Assembly (NCBI GenBank): GCA_035048815.1
Contig: JAUCBN010000018.1
Location: 14,713,001-14,777,000 of the forward strand
Source: Abelmoschus esculentus
Lineage: Eukaryota > Streptophyta > Magnoliopsida > Malvales > Malvaceae
Direction: 5' to 3'
Length of the DNA: 64,000 nt
Shown: one piece after another, positions 1 through 10,982 of the stretch
Layout of the letters: the number at the start of each line of letters is the position of its first letter
Numbering within the stretch: the stretch's first letter is position 1
Notes under the pieces: generated by a model
Told to the model about the DNA's origin: nothing
The model's database searches: none
Seen by the model: only the letters and a program-made list of their open reading frames with translations
Position numbers and translations under genes: made by a program

Positions 1-435
1 CAAAAATTCAACTCAAAGCACTTCATTGCATATTCTTGCTCCCAACTCTTGTAATTTCACTTTGATCTTTTATAATCTGAGTTTGGGGAGAGTTTATTTG
101 TATTTAGGGCAACATATATCTTGTGAGAGATTATTCATTTGCCTGTTTTCCTTTGTATTACCTTGTGAGGATTGAATCAATTCTTGGGTAGAAGAAATTG
201 ATTCGAATTGTAACGGTTATCCCTTGAACCGAGAAAAGGTCGAATTCTTTAGTGAATTGGTTTCAAAATCCTTAGTGAGAGCTAAGGTATTGGATGTAGA
301 GCTTGTTCGAACCTTGAACCACTATAAATCTCTTGTTTTTTATTTTTAGCATTTTTACCGAAAATTTCTTGATCAAAATTTCAATTGTCAATTCACCCCC
401 CTCTTGGTCATACTTCAAGATCGATCAACTCAACA
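1..435 (+). repeat. 3' part of a Sirevirus-like Copia LTR
   Basis: This stretch matches, nearly base for base, the last 430 or so bases of the two LTRs of the element at 47763-57423: the same 'aactcaaagcacttcattg' start, the same run through 'gaattgtaacggttatccc', and the same end 'gatcgatcaactcaaca'. It ends in CA at 435 and is followed by AT-rich repeat DNA, not by the primer-binding site seen after the 5' LTR at 48926. It is therefore a 3' LTR or solo LTR whose beginning lies before the window. Confidence 0.85.
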
Positions 436-832
436 TATATACTAGATGTATATGTATATATGTATTATATGTATAATTGTATATGTATTGTACGTATGTT
501 TCTATTATATGTATTATAATATATTAATTTATATTATATAAAAAAATTTGTACTATATATTAAAAAATACTATATATGAAATTTATATTATATTAATATA
601 TGTATATGTATTATATATACTAGATGTATGTGTATATATGTATTATATGTATGCTTATATTATATATATAATTGTATATGTATTGTACGTATGCTTATAT
701 TATATGTAGTATAATATATATTATAATATAAAGCATATAAATATATAATATATAGAGTTGTAATGTATATTTATATGTATTAAATACTTTATATTATATA
801 CTTTAATGTATGCTTATATGTATATGTATATG
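436..832. repeat. AT-rich simple-sequence tract (TATATGTATATGTATTATA-like)
   Basis: Low-complexity DNA of irregular 'tatatgtatatgtattata' words. The same word type resumes at 1342-1440, on the far side of the MITE at 833-1341, so the tract was one block before that insertion. No coding potential is visible. Confidence 0.8.
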
Positions 833-1341
833 TAGGGGTGTTTATTGTTGGATATCAGATCGGATCTGATTTAATTTTTCAGATATTTGGGTTTTCGCAT
901 CGATGATATAATGATCTGTATTCGATCCAAAAAAGGAGGATATATGCATATTCGGATATCCGATTATTCAAAAATATAATTCGATTAAACTAATTTTTCA
1001 AATTTGAATTGTATTTGTAAAAATTTTGGAATTTCGAATATAATAAACAATAAATTACTAAATACAATAAGATTCATATTCATAAAAGTTTTAATTTTTA
1101 AAAAATTTGAATATAACAAGCATTAAATTGTTAAATATAACAAGATTAATATTACTAAAATTTTAAATTTTGGATAATCAGAAACTTATAATATTATGAT
1201 CTATATCTGATCCGAAAAACTTAAAATCAGATCGAATATTTTATCTTAAACTAAAAAACGGATTGAATATCCAAATTTTCGAATTGAATCAATGAATAAT
1301 CAGATCAGATTAACTGGATCAGATATTTTTGAACACCCCTA
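833..1341. mobile_element. hAT-like MITE (non-autonomous DNA transposon)
   Basis: A 509-bp insert bounded by terminal inverted repeats: left end 'taggggtgttta', right end (read inverted) 'taggggtgttca'. Further inverted similarity continues inward ('ggatatcagatcggatctga' against 'tgatccagttaatctgatc'). The eight bases before it (tgtatatg, 825-832) and after it (attatatg, 1342-1349) agree at 6 of 8 positions, as expected for an old hAT 8-bp target duplication, but the flanks are simple repeats, so that support is weak. No transposase is encoded. Confidence 0.65.
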
Positions 1342-1739
1342 ATTATATGTATATGTATTATAGTGTATATATAATATAAAGCATAATATATTATATAAAT
1401 ACATATATGTATATGTATTATAGCATATATATAGTATAGGGGGAAGAATTTTGAACAGGTTGAAGGTTAAACTTTTATTCAAAAATATTAAAATATATGT
1501 AACAACCCGTGATTGGTTGTATAATTTTGAAACGGAGAAAAAGTATAAAGATTATCTTACTGTGGTACAAGAATCTTCAATTCAAATCTTGGCAAAAATT
1601 GAATTCCAAGTAAAGATAAAGCCCTTAATTTTTAAATATTTATTCATTTTTTAGATGGTTTATAATTTAATTTCTTTTACGATCTATTTCAGAGCATGTG
1701 TGAAGCTTAATGATAATTTCTAAAGGGGACTATTAGCTG
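1342..1739. other. AT-rich repeat remainder, then anonymous sequence
   Basis: 1342-1440 is the continuation of the AT simple-sequence tract. From 1441 to 1739 I see no gene, repeat or motif I can name. An open frame at 1451-1654 begins with TTG and resembles nothing I know. Confidence 0.5.
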
Positions 1740-3299
1740 AAGGGGTGAGCATTCGGTTAATTCGATCGATGGTCGAACTAAATTAACCAAAACCAAATTA
1801 ACTAAAATTTTTAAAATCTTAAACGTTAACCGAACTGAATTTTCTTTAACAGAATTAACCGAATCGAAATTATTTCGGTTAATTAGCTGAATTAACAGAA
1901 ATTTGTAACCCCCTCGACCCGGTCTAGACGTCACCCGACTCGAACGAGCTACATGGGAATACCGAGATTAATTTGGAGACTTGCCTCGATAAACAATCCT
2001 AAAATTTAAAATTTTTCTTCTAACTTTTTTAAATACTTTAATTAGATCCTACATGTTCATGCAAGGACTGAGTTCAAATACAGCGAAAACTAAAGAGTAA
2101 CGAGTCTTAATTTAATCGAACAAGTTTTAGGGACTTAATTGTAATTTTTAGAATTTTATATCCTGATTGTGAAAGTAATGTTATGAATATTTATTTAAGT
2201 ATATTTCATGCTTGCACGTAAATTTTTGACGTAATATAATAACTAAAAGTCATTTTATTGCATGCTCAAAGTTTAAGGATTATTTTCAGCCTCCAAAGGT
2301 TTCATGACATTCTTTATATGTGAATTCACCTAAAAACACTTTAAGCACATGTCATGGTATATTAGCTAGATACAATTCAATCTAGTAGCAACAATATATT
2401 CAACTCCTAATAGTATGCTTCAACATAACCAATCTTGTAAACACACGGAAGAACCTCCTCAATATACTCAACATGTTTTTTAAATGCATTCCAACCTAGA
2501 TAACAACATCATAGATTTGACTCATAAATAGTCATGCTTCATTATCAACAATACTCAAATTCACACATGGAGATATCAAGAATCAAACTACAAAATAATT
2601 ATATTATTACTAAAGGAATATCAATAAGAAATTCAATTCAAAGTCACGAGCTAACATCAACTTTGATATTCATCAAAGTTGTATAAGCATATAACCATTT
2701 CAAGTCTCAAAAGCATAAACATTATTCACAATATGATAGCCCATCCTCATTGCTCTCTCACTACTACTAATGTTATAAAGACACACTTGAGCTTTCACTT
2801 GACAGTTACCTAGATCTTTGCTTTCTTTGTTGTCTCCACATCAAATACTCTGCATTATAAGGTAAATGAGAAGGTAAGCATAAGCTTAGTGAGTGAATAA
2901 AAACAAGTATAAAAACACCTTATAACGTAGCCCATATTAAACCAATTTCATCAATTTAAAAACATGTCATACTCTTTATAAAACAAAACACACATGGCTA
3001 ACAACGTCATTTTTAAAACTCAGTAAGTGTCATCAAACCAAGGCGAACAACGCCATCATTAAATTTTAGTAAAATCCATTTTGTAATCACATGGTTTACA
3101 AGCTAAAACACAAGTCTTATATGTTACTCACATAATAATGCTTACACGTGCATCTCGATGCACAAAGCTCAAGTCTTACATGCTATCAACATAGAAATGC
3201 TCAAATCATATGCTTATCAATACATAAAACCTCGCATGCATAAGACCATATGCAATCAAGTGAAAACCATGACGCTTACCTTTGAAAAATAAAAACATA

Positions 3300-3490
3300 A
3301 ATTGGTATATTGGTGCTAGTGATCCGATTTGTACTACTCCAAATCGTTATCATAAACGGGCAACCACATGTTAGTACTACTCCCAGAGTATGCGCATGTT
3401 GATACTACTCTCAACATGAATTATCTCACCTTGGTTTTCGGTGACAGTACTACTCCGATCAACCCGTATGTGACAGTACTACTCTCATCA
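3300..3490. repeat. Interspersed 'gtactactc' motif cluster inside the Gypsy solo LTR
   Basis: The word 'tactactc' recurs five times (about 3334, 3376, 3404, 3449, 3478) at spacings of 28-45 bases, each within a diverged copy of a longer phrase such as 'gtgacagtactactc'. It looks like a decayed tandem subrepeat of the LTR. Confidence 0.55.
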
Positions 3491-3810
3491 CATAGCATTA
3501 GAATATAGGCCAAAATACAACACAAGGAATTTATACACGTACGACTTTTGAATGTTTATAGTGCACTCTAGACCCTATTGATCGATCAACTTATCTCATA
3601 AGGTACATCACTTAATTAGCCAATATATTATCAAAAATCAATGCTCAAAACTTAATTCAAAATAGAATTCAAATCACATGTATCTCACTTTTTACGCATC
3701 ACTTGCAAAACCCGATAAAATCATTTTTATCTTATCTTTCAAAATAAAACCGTGAGAACATCAAATATATATAAAATCTCTTTTAAAAACAGTTTATGAG
3801 CATTTATATA

Positions 3811-4884
3811 TGTAATCACTCATTTTTAATCGAATTTTAGTATTTATAGTATTATTGTAGTAATCATATTATTAGTAAAAAGAGAAAAAAAAGAAATGAA
3901 AGAAAAAATTGATGTGAGATTGAAATCCCACATTGATGAGAAACCCCACTTCTCTCTCTCCAAATGCCTATAAAAGGAGGTTAAGGGAGCCTTTTGAAAG
4001 GAGAACTAATTGGGTGAGGGTAATACCTTATGATCCTAATTTGAGAGATTAGCTCTCACCACATTTTGGATGGTTCGACCGGGTCTTATTTTTAAGATTC
4101 AATCTAGTTAAAAATTTTAGAGGGGTCGTGGTAGATCTCGATGGAAAGTTCATCGGGTTAGCCATTCGTATTTTTAGGTATAATTTATATTTCTTTTTAT
4201 CTTTGTATGTTGAATATTTTTAATGAAATGTAGTTATTTATTATTAGATTTTATATTTTAATTTATGTATGTTTTTAATTTATGTGTTTTTAATTTATAT
4301 TTTAGATTAATTATGTTTTACTAATATTTATGTATATTTATTTATGTCTTATATTAATATTTTATTTGTTAGATTAATTTTATGTATTTATGTTGTGTAT
4401 TTAATTTATTTGTTATGTTTAAGTTGCATGAATGAAATATTAATTAATTAATGCGGGCCCCTAAATTCGGTCGTAACCGAGGCCAGTATCAATATGGTGG
4501 TAGTGGTTCGGACGCTTATGTTCGGGTTTAGGTGCTTTAAAATAATTATGTACATTTAATTAAAAATTAATTCGATAGTCTAATAAGCCCGGGAAATTTA
4601 ATATTAATGAAGTGGTAATTAATAAAGTACCAATTTTGGACGGTGTGGGGGTGCTAATCCTTCCTCATCTGTAACCGACTCCCGAACATCAGACTTTTAA
4701 AATCTCTGATTTTATGGTGTCCAGTCTACCAAAACGGACGATGGCGACTCCAACTTTTCTAAAATGATTTTTTTTAAAAAACCACGTGAAAACATCAATT
4801 TCAAAATGACACATCGAAAATGTTATTACGTCCAAAAGAGTTTTTTAGCGATTCAATAATCGTAGATTTTTTCACATCGCTACA
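3811..4884 (+). repeat. LTR-retrotransposon solo LTR with perfect target duplication
   Basis: It starts TGTAATCAC and ends CGCTACA, and is flanked by ATATA on both sides (3806-3810 and 4885-4889), giving a 1074-bp unit with proper TG...CA ends. A TATA box (tataaaagg, about 3969-3977) lies 160 bases in, followed by a plausible transcript start, so it reads on the plus strand. The 3' half has 'cggtcgtaaccgagg', 'taaccgactcccgaac' and 'gatggcgactcc', words I associate with Athila/TAT-type Gypsy LTRs. It sits inside the minus-strand solo LTR 1904-6168, so it is the younger insertion. Confidence 0.8.
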
Positions 4885-6519
4885 ATATACATGCATAATC
4901 ACATATGCACAACACAACAAGAGCATAACAAATAACATTGTAAAACAAGGCATAATATAGGAACCTTTAAGAAAGCAATACTTAAAACTTACTTCCGAGT
5001 ATAGGGAGGTTTTTCACACCTTCCCTACACCCCAAACCTTTGAAAACACATTCAAAATCATGTCAAATTGGCATACCTCATAATCCACTCACCGATAACC
5101 GATACTTTCTCGCCAAACCACCGAAATGAACCGGAACACCTTCAAACGCGATCGCCTAACTCTAGTCCTGATTCAAGCATCAAAACCAAGGGGTTTAATA
5201 CTTCTAAACTCACAAAAGAAACCAACAATTCAGATCCCTACGCAACAACCCTTAAAATCTATCAAAACTTAAATCAAAAACTTGTCGGAACACACCAAAC
5301 TTCACTTAAGCCTATAGTCCGGGATTAGGGATATTAAAAACACTTTATAAAAATCCTAAAACATTAAAAATAATCCATTTAAGACCCAAAAACAGTGGGT
5401 AAAAACCCTTGAACGAAAATTGAGATTTTTAGCGAAAAAAATATTTTTTTATGAAATTAAAGGATTAAAACAATTTCTCCAAGCCAAGAACTTGTGAATT
5501 TCAGTAAATAACTTTATTTTTCTAGAGGATTAATAAAATCTCACCTCCAAAACTAATCCAATTGCTTTTCGGGTTTTAAAACGTGGAAACGATGAAAAAA
5601 CAAGAAAATTTGAAGGAGATAAGTTAAGATAATTATTGTAAACGATTTTTAATGGAAAAGAATGAGTTTTTACCTTGAAAACTTGATGAATAGATGCCTC
5701 CAAAGAGGGAAAACGAAAATTAGAAAAATATGTGATGTTTAGGTTAATTAAAAAGGGTTTTAAGAGTTATAAATTGGGTTTAATTAAGTTATTTAGTTTA
5801 AAATAGATTTTGGGCTTAATTAATTAATATTTGGAAAGTCTAGACCAGCTAGGATTATAATTGGATCAAATCCCCTTAAAGATTCAAAGTTTTGGCTTGT
5901 TTCATAAAATTATCCTTAAATTTTCAATTTTTACAAAACAGTCACTAATTTCAAAATCTTAGAGTTTCAAGGATCGATTTTCAAAATTGATTTGACCAAA
6001 GTTTAATATATATTATTTAAGGATTTTAAAATATTTTTCCTCACTTTATTTTCATAGAAAACTAATTTTTTAGGTATTTAATCCCAAACTAGGCTAAACC
6101 GACCAAACTGATCCACTAGACCTCTAAATCGGCCTCTAAACTTTTAGGCCCAAATTTGGGGTGTTACAAATTTTATTATAAAATTTAGTTAAATTACATA
6201 ATAGGTCACTAAATTAAGCTAAAATAATTTTTTAGTCACTAAACTTTTATTTTATACAAATTTAATAAAAAATTTAGTGACCATTTTATAATACTTTAAA
6301 ATTTAAATGACTAAAAAAATATATATGTAATATATAATATTTAATATATAGAATTTTGGTTAATGCTGGTAATTAACCTATTTTGAATCGAATTAACCGA
6401 TAACCGAATTATCAAAAAAAATTATCCGTTAACCGAATTTATCAAAAATTAACCAAAATAATTTCGGTTCGGTCGGTTAACGGAATTAACCGAACCGAAT
6501 GCACACCTCTAATTAGTTG

Positions 6520-7987
6520 TATTAGTGTGATAAAAAAAACAAGTATTCTACATTAATACTTATAGATTGAATTTTTTTATATCTTATGTCTTATTAGTTA
6601 AGCATGTTGATTTTATACCCTATGTCTTAATGACTTAAGCACGTTGTCTTAACTTAATCTTCATCGATCTTAATGCTTATAACTTAATCAGTTTACTGAA
6701 TTTTTTGTTCATTACTCCTTATAGCTTATAGTTAACATATTTATTGTTTTTTATTGCTTATAAATGTGATGCTTATAGTTAACATATGTATTTCTTATGT
6801 CGTTTTGGTTAAACATACATGTTATTCTTTATAGTTTGGTCAGATTATAATCTATAACTTATAGTTAATATCTATGAAGGTTTATACATTAAATTGTTTG
6901 ATGCTTATAGACTGAATAATTGGATTAGGTTTACTATAGTTGATTATTGATTATTTGATTGTTGATTCTTGAATACTTATTGTTGTTTGTTGTTGCTTGT
7001 TGTCTGTTGATGATACTTGATTGATATTTTTATTATCTAATTAGTTGACCATTGATTTATGTTGGTTTCTTAAATAAAAAATTACCTATAATTTTAACTT
7101 TTTTACTAGCCTTTAGATTTTTTTTAGTGTTTGATAACGATAATTCTAGTAGAAAAATATTTATATTTAACATTGTAAAACTTTTGTTATAGGATATGAC
7201 ACTTTAAATTTTATATATAAAAACTTTAAGTTATACCCCTTTTATATTTTTTCTATGATGTACATTTGTAAGTTTTACTAATTTTCATTTATAAGTTACC
7301 TAATGTACATTTGTAAGTTTTACTAATTTTCATTTATAAGTTACCTATTGTTCTTTTAAATATGTTTATATTGAATGATAGAACAATCACAACTCACAAT
7401 TGACAAGAAAAAAATATAATTTTTAAATTGCATAATTTTAGTTTTAGCAAATTACAATCATTTATTTATAAGCTTGTTGTATTCAAAAATTATAAGTATA
7501 TCAAATTATATAGTCTGAAATTAAAGTATCTCACTTAATTTAAGTTACTTAAGATTATAATTTGAAATTAAAATATTTAAATTTTTATTAAGTATTAATT
7601 ATATTAGTTTTGTTGTATTTTAAAAAGTATAACTATAAATTTATAATGGCGATTTATATCACGTTATACATATTAATTTAAAATATAAATTTATATTAAT
7701 AAGTAACATATAAGATTTTTTAATATATAATTAAAAATTAATTAGTATTTATAATATCAGATTATTAAATATTTATAATAAGTATGTTATAAATATAAAT
7801 ATAAGTATGTTTGTAATAAGATCATTATAAATATAAATATAAGTATGTTATATATATAATATAAACATTTGTAATATAATATAACTATAAATTAATAATT
7901 TAAAATTAATAAGCACAAACTATTACAAGTATTTAATGTTATAAGTGTTATATAATTTTTTTACATTCTCAATTAAAGTAAATATTA
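6520..7987. other. AT-rich intergenic DNA with one 45-bp tandem duplication
   Basis: There is no gene or recognisable element. Much of it is 'taagcatgttga/cttatagttaacata'-type diverged repeats. The only clear structure is an exact-looking tandem duplication at 7261-7305 and 7306-7350 (unit begins 'tacatttgtaagttttact'), with a single substitution near the end of the second copy. Confidence 0.6.
7261..7350. repeat. 45-bp tandem duplication
   Basis: Two head-to-tail 45-bp copies differing at about one base. No function is visible; the near-identity suggests a recent replication-slippage event. Confidence 0.85.
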
Positions 7988-8351
7988 TGTTGATATTAGT
8001 TCCGGTTAATAATAGGTAGAGTTTCAAACAAGTTGTGTAAAATCAGGTCTCGGTTCAATTTAGTCGGGTAATATCGGTTATCTGTAAGGTCAAACTCAGG
8101 TTTTGGGTTTGTTTGTAGGATGCATGTCAGGTTTTTGATCTACAGTAACAGGTTGAAACTGGGTTTGGGTTATTCTCGGTCGGATATAGTTCGGATTTGG
8201 TTACTACAGTAATAAGTCCAACTCGGGTTCAAATCAACAATAGTCGAATGTAGATCGGGTTCGAGTTATTACATCACGGATTAAATCAGGTTTTGACTCG
8301 AATAAGTTTCAGACGGGTTTTCAAGTCGGTAAGCTTTTTACATCCCTAACA
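7988..8351. repeat. Diverged MITE-like repeat, one end visible
   Basis: A run rich in 'cgggttcgg/ggttttgggttt' phrases ends in 'tacatccctaa' near 8341-8350, whose inverse 'ttagggatgta' resembles hAT-type MITE ends such as those at 833 and 1740. I could not find the opposite end, so it is either truncated or too diverged to pair. Confidence 0.4.
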
Positions 8352-9000
8352 ACAACCTGGGTGTGGGTGTCTGATATTTGACCTTTTGAAGTTGTTTGAG
8401 GATAAATCATAAACCAAATCCAGACAAGCAAGAAAAATCAAGCCTTTTTCATGGTTTTACTGTAAATAGTGGAAGTTTGAAGAACTTGCAGGATGTTTCT
8501 GCAATACAAGAAAGTTCCAAGTAAAGAGACAGTAAAATACTAGCAATGACCAATTGTTTAAGGTTTAAGAGGCATGCAGAAGTTCTTCCCTTTGAATTAT
8601 GGTTCATGGCAACAACACCATGGTGGCTATGAGATCTTTATGCAGAAGAAATGTGTAGAATCCCAATTCGAATGGTCGGGAGAGATTTTTCAGCTCTCTT
8701 TTGATTTTCATACCCACCAAGAAAAAAAAATTGCAGCTGGAAAAAGTTCAGTCCCCAGCCGAAGGTCATTTTCTTACCTTTCTGGTCTCCATTAAACCTT
8801 GGTCTGCTTTGTTTTTTCATCCTGGATGATCACTGTTCGAAAACCAGGCTACTACTTGGTGCCATCTTCTTTACCTTTACCATTCTAGATTTTTTTTCTA
8901 AAACAATTCTGTACAAATTTGGGACCATGGAAAGGGAACAAAAAGGTTGAAGCAAGAATATCCGATGAATGTGATAGATTTTCAAACTTATTAGAAAAAT
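8352..9000. other. Less AT-rich, apparently low-copy island; possible gene remnant
   Basis: This segment differs from its neighbours in composition and contains no repeat I recognise. On the minus strand a short frame (8820 down to 8638, beginning MKKQSRPRFNGDQ) runs into a good splice-donor context (cagaaaG/GTAAG near 8780), and further down 'cttgtattgcag' (near 8505) precedes another short open stretch ending in a stop near 8460. The plus-strand frame 8574-8795 overlaps it. None of these resembles a protein family I know. It may be a decayed exon cluster or an untranslated region, and the call is weak. Confidence 0.2.
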
Positions 9001-9899
9001 GATTTTAGATGAAAAAAGGAGTTGATATTTAGACTAGGAAATGTTGATAGCCATTTCTACCTATTGCGAAAATGGGTGGGACCATCAGTGTTTTTGTCAG
9101 TTTATAACACTTCTATTTTTGAACAAAGGATGACATTTTTATATCTACAAAATTTAAAAAAAAATAGTTTATTTTTTTTTCCTTTTGAGTATACTTTTTT
9201 CCCTATGATTTTCCCGAAAAAAAATCATAAATATTTAGGAACGTGATCGTTTTTATGTTAATTTTTATGTTTTTTTTTTATTTACATTATAGTTGTACAT
9301 ATCTGGAATTTCGTGGAAAACGATTAAAATTTTGTATTTTCGTTTGTTTTCTTCATCACATTGTCTTTGGTACGACGCCATTGTTGGTGAAGCCAAGAAG
9401 GTGAAGAGTTCAATTTCTTTTTTAGACTCTTATAATGCTGGAATCGGAGTCCTTTGTTTGAAATAAAATAGAGATTACAGACTTTCATTATTTCGAAAGA
9501 TCTAAAATAATCGTCCATAAATATTTAAATAAAAAAATGATGAAAATGACGAATTAAGCGACAGGGCTGTCAAAGGCCAACAATGGAGGAGGTTTGACTT
9601 TTAGCGGTGGCAGTGAACCGGTTGCTTAAGACTGGGAGCTTAGACCCCGGGGATGCTGGTTCAAAAGGACGGCGGTCGAAACACCATCACGCCACCGACT
9701 ATTTGAATTAGGTCACTTAGATATTGTTTTTGATTGCCCTAAAAAATCTTAGTTTGGACAAAAATTAAGGTTTTACAAAATTTAAAAAATATATATTTTT
9801 TAAATTAAAGTTTGAAAGGTTAGTTTAAGGATTTGTCTAAAAATCGGCTCTTAATTTAAGGCTAAAAAACGGTCGAATAATAATGGTCGTTGGATGGAC
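9001..9899. other. Anonymous sequence, no gene supported
   Basis: AT-rich with homopolymer runs (9170-9190, 9270-9285). A short GC-richer patch at 9560-9710 stands out but has no open frame of note and no family I recognise. The minus-strand frame 9324-9518 is short and without known motifs. Confidence 0.4.
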
Positions 9900-9971
9900 A
9901 CCTATCAATTTTGATCGTTGGATTAAAATGAGTTAACCTATCAATTTTGATCGTTGGATTAAAATGAGTTA
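9900..9971. repeat. 36-bp perfect tandem duplication
   Basis: Two identical adjacent 36-bp units (9900-9935, 9936-9971), each beginning 'acctatcaattttgatcgtt'. The identity indicates a recent duplication. No function is visible. Confidence 0.9.
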
Positions 9972-10117
9972 ACAGGTCAATAGGTTACATCTATTAAAAA
10001 AAGGGTAAACTACATCAATGACCACCCAACTAATTAAGGATACTAATTTTGGCCACACAACTAAAAAAATCATCAATTAAGTCATCGAACTTTTAAATTA
10101 ATAAATTAATATATTTT

Positions 10118-10880
10118 AAATTAATAAATAAAATATCTATATAATAAATATTTAAATAAAATATACAAATAAAAATATTCGTATAATAAATATTCAGATA
10201 ATAAATATTCATATAATAAATATTCGAATAAAATATATACAAATAAAAATATTCGTATAATAAATATTTGAATAAAAATATTCGTATAATAAAAATTCAA
10301 ATAAAAAATATACAAATAAAAATATTTATTTAATATATATTCGAATTATAAATATAGGAATAAAAATATTCATATAATAAAAATTTGAATAAAAATATTC
10401 AAATAAAATATATATGAATAAAATATCCGTATAATAAATATTTGAATAAAAATATTTAAATAAAAATATTCGAATAAAAATATTCATATAATAAATATTC
10501 GAATAAAAATATACGAATAAAAATATTTGTACAATAAATATTAGAATAAAAATATTCAAATAAAAAATATACGAATAAAAATATTTATTTAATAAATATT
10601 CAAATAAAAAATATAAGAATAAAATGATTCATATAATAAATATTTGAATAAAAATATTCGAACAAAAATATTCATATAATAAATATTTGAATAAAATATT
10701 TGAATAAAAATATTCGAACAAAAATATTCATATAATAAATATTTGAATAAATATTTGAATAAAAATATACGAATAAAAATATTCGTATAATAAATATTAA
10801 AATAGAAATATTCAAATAAAACATCAAATTTGATCAAATAATAAATATAGGAATAAAAATATTCATATAATAAAAATACG
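10118..10880. repeat. AT-rich minisatellite (ATTCGTATAATAAATA-like unit)
   Basis: About 760 bases built from variants of 'aataaaaatattcgtataa' and 'taataaatattcgaataaa', arranged with irregular unit lengths of roughly 20-40 bases. Long minus-strand open frames rich in Tyr, Phe, Ile and Asn (10121-10951) arise simply because the repeat lacks stops in those frames; they have no start context or conserved domain and are not genes. The array runs straight into the 187-bp satellite. Confidence 0.85.
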
Positions 10881-10898
10881 AATGTTAAATAATAGTTA

Positions 10899-10925
10899 AA
10901 ATATTCGAATTTTATTCGAATATTT
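10899..10925. repeat. Perfect short inverted repeat (12-bp arms, 3-base loop)
   Basis: The arms are aaatattcgaat (10899-10910) and attcgaatattt (10914-10925) around 'ttt'. It lies between the AT minisatellite and the 187-bp satellite and could form a small hairpin. It may be just a chance product of the TTCGAA-rich repeat. Confidence 0.75.
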
Positions 10926-10982
10926 AAAACATAAAATTTGATTCGAATCAAATTATTTTATGGATTCGAATATGACTCGAAT

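Larger units (their letters stand above)
1904..6168 (-). repeat. Ty3/Gypsy solo LTR, minus orientation, carrying a second solo LTR
   Basis: The ends are TGTAAC (1904) and GTTACA (6168), the usual plant Gypsy LTR termini. The flanks are AAATT before and AATT(T) after, a target duplication that fits if one A was lost. Reading the minus strand gives 'cactaagcttatgcttacc' (near 2875-2905) and 'ggtaagcgtcatgg' (near 3270), words typical of the long Gypsy LTRs of this kind. Minus the nested insertion it is about 3.2 kb, close in size to the LTR at 15001-18116. No internal region or primer site is present, so it is a solo LTR left by LTR-LTR recombination. An open frame at 5068-5328 inside it looks like chance. 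Confidence 0.68.
1740..6511. mobile_element. hAT-like MITE split by nested solo LTRs
   Basis: The left end (1740-1903, starting 'aaggggtgagcattcggtt') and the right end (6169-6511, ending 'aaccgaatgcacacctcta') are inverted copies of each other: read inverted, the right end begins 'tagaggtgtgcattcggtt'. Flanking octamers ATTAGCTG (1732-1739) and ATTAGTTG (6512-6519) agree at 7 of 8 positions, as expected for a hAT-type 8-bp target duplication. Without the LTR material the MITE would be about 0.5 kb. It is rich in 'ggttaattcgg/ccgaattaacc' words and codes for nothing. Confidence 0.72.

Noticed and set aside
5068..5328. 86-codon open frame on the plus strand
   Set aside because: It lies in the minus-strand Gypsy solo LTR and has no recognisable motif.
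9560..9710. Possible tRNA-derived SINE: 'ggtggcagtgaaccgg' and 'ctggttcaaaagg' resemble A and B boxes
   Set aside because: The boxes match only loosely, the spacing is longer than usual, and there is no A- or T-rich tail or target duplication.
10121..10951. Long minus-strand open frames rich in Tyr, Phe, Ile and Asn
   Set aside because: They follow from the AT minisatellite lacking stops in those frames; no start context, domain or conserved spacing.
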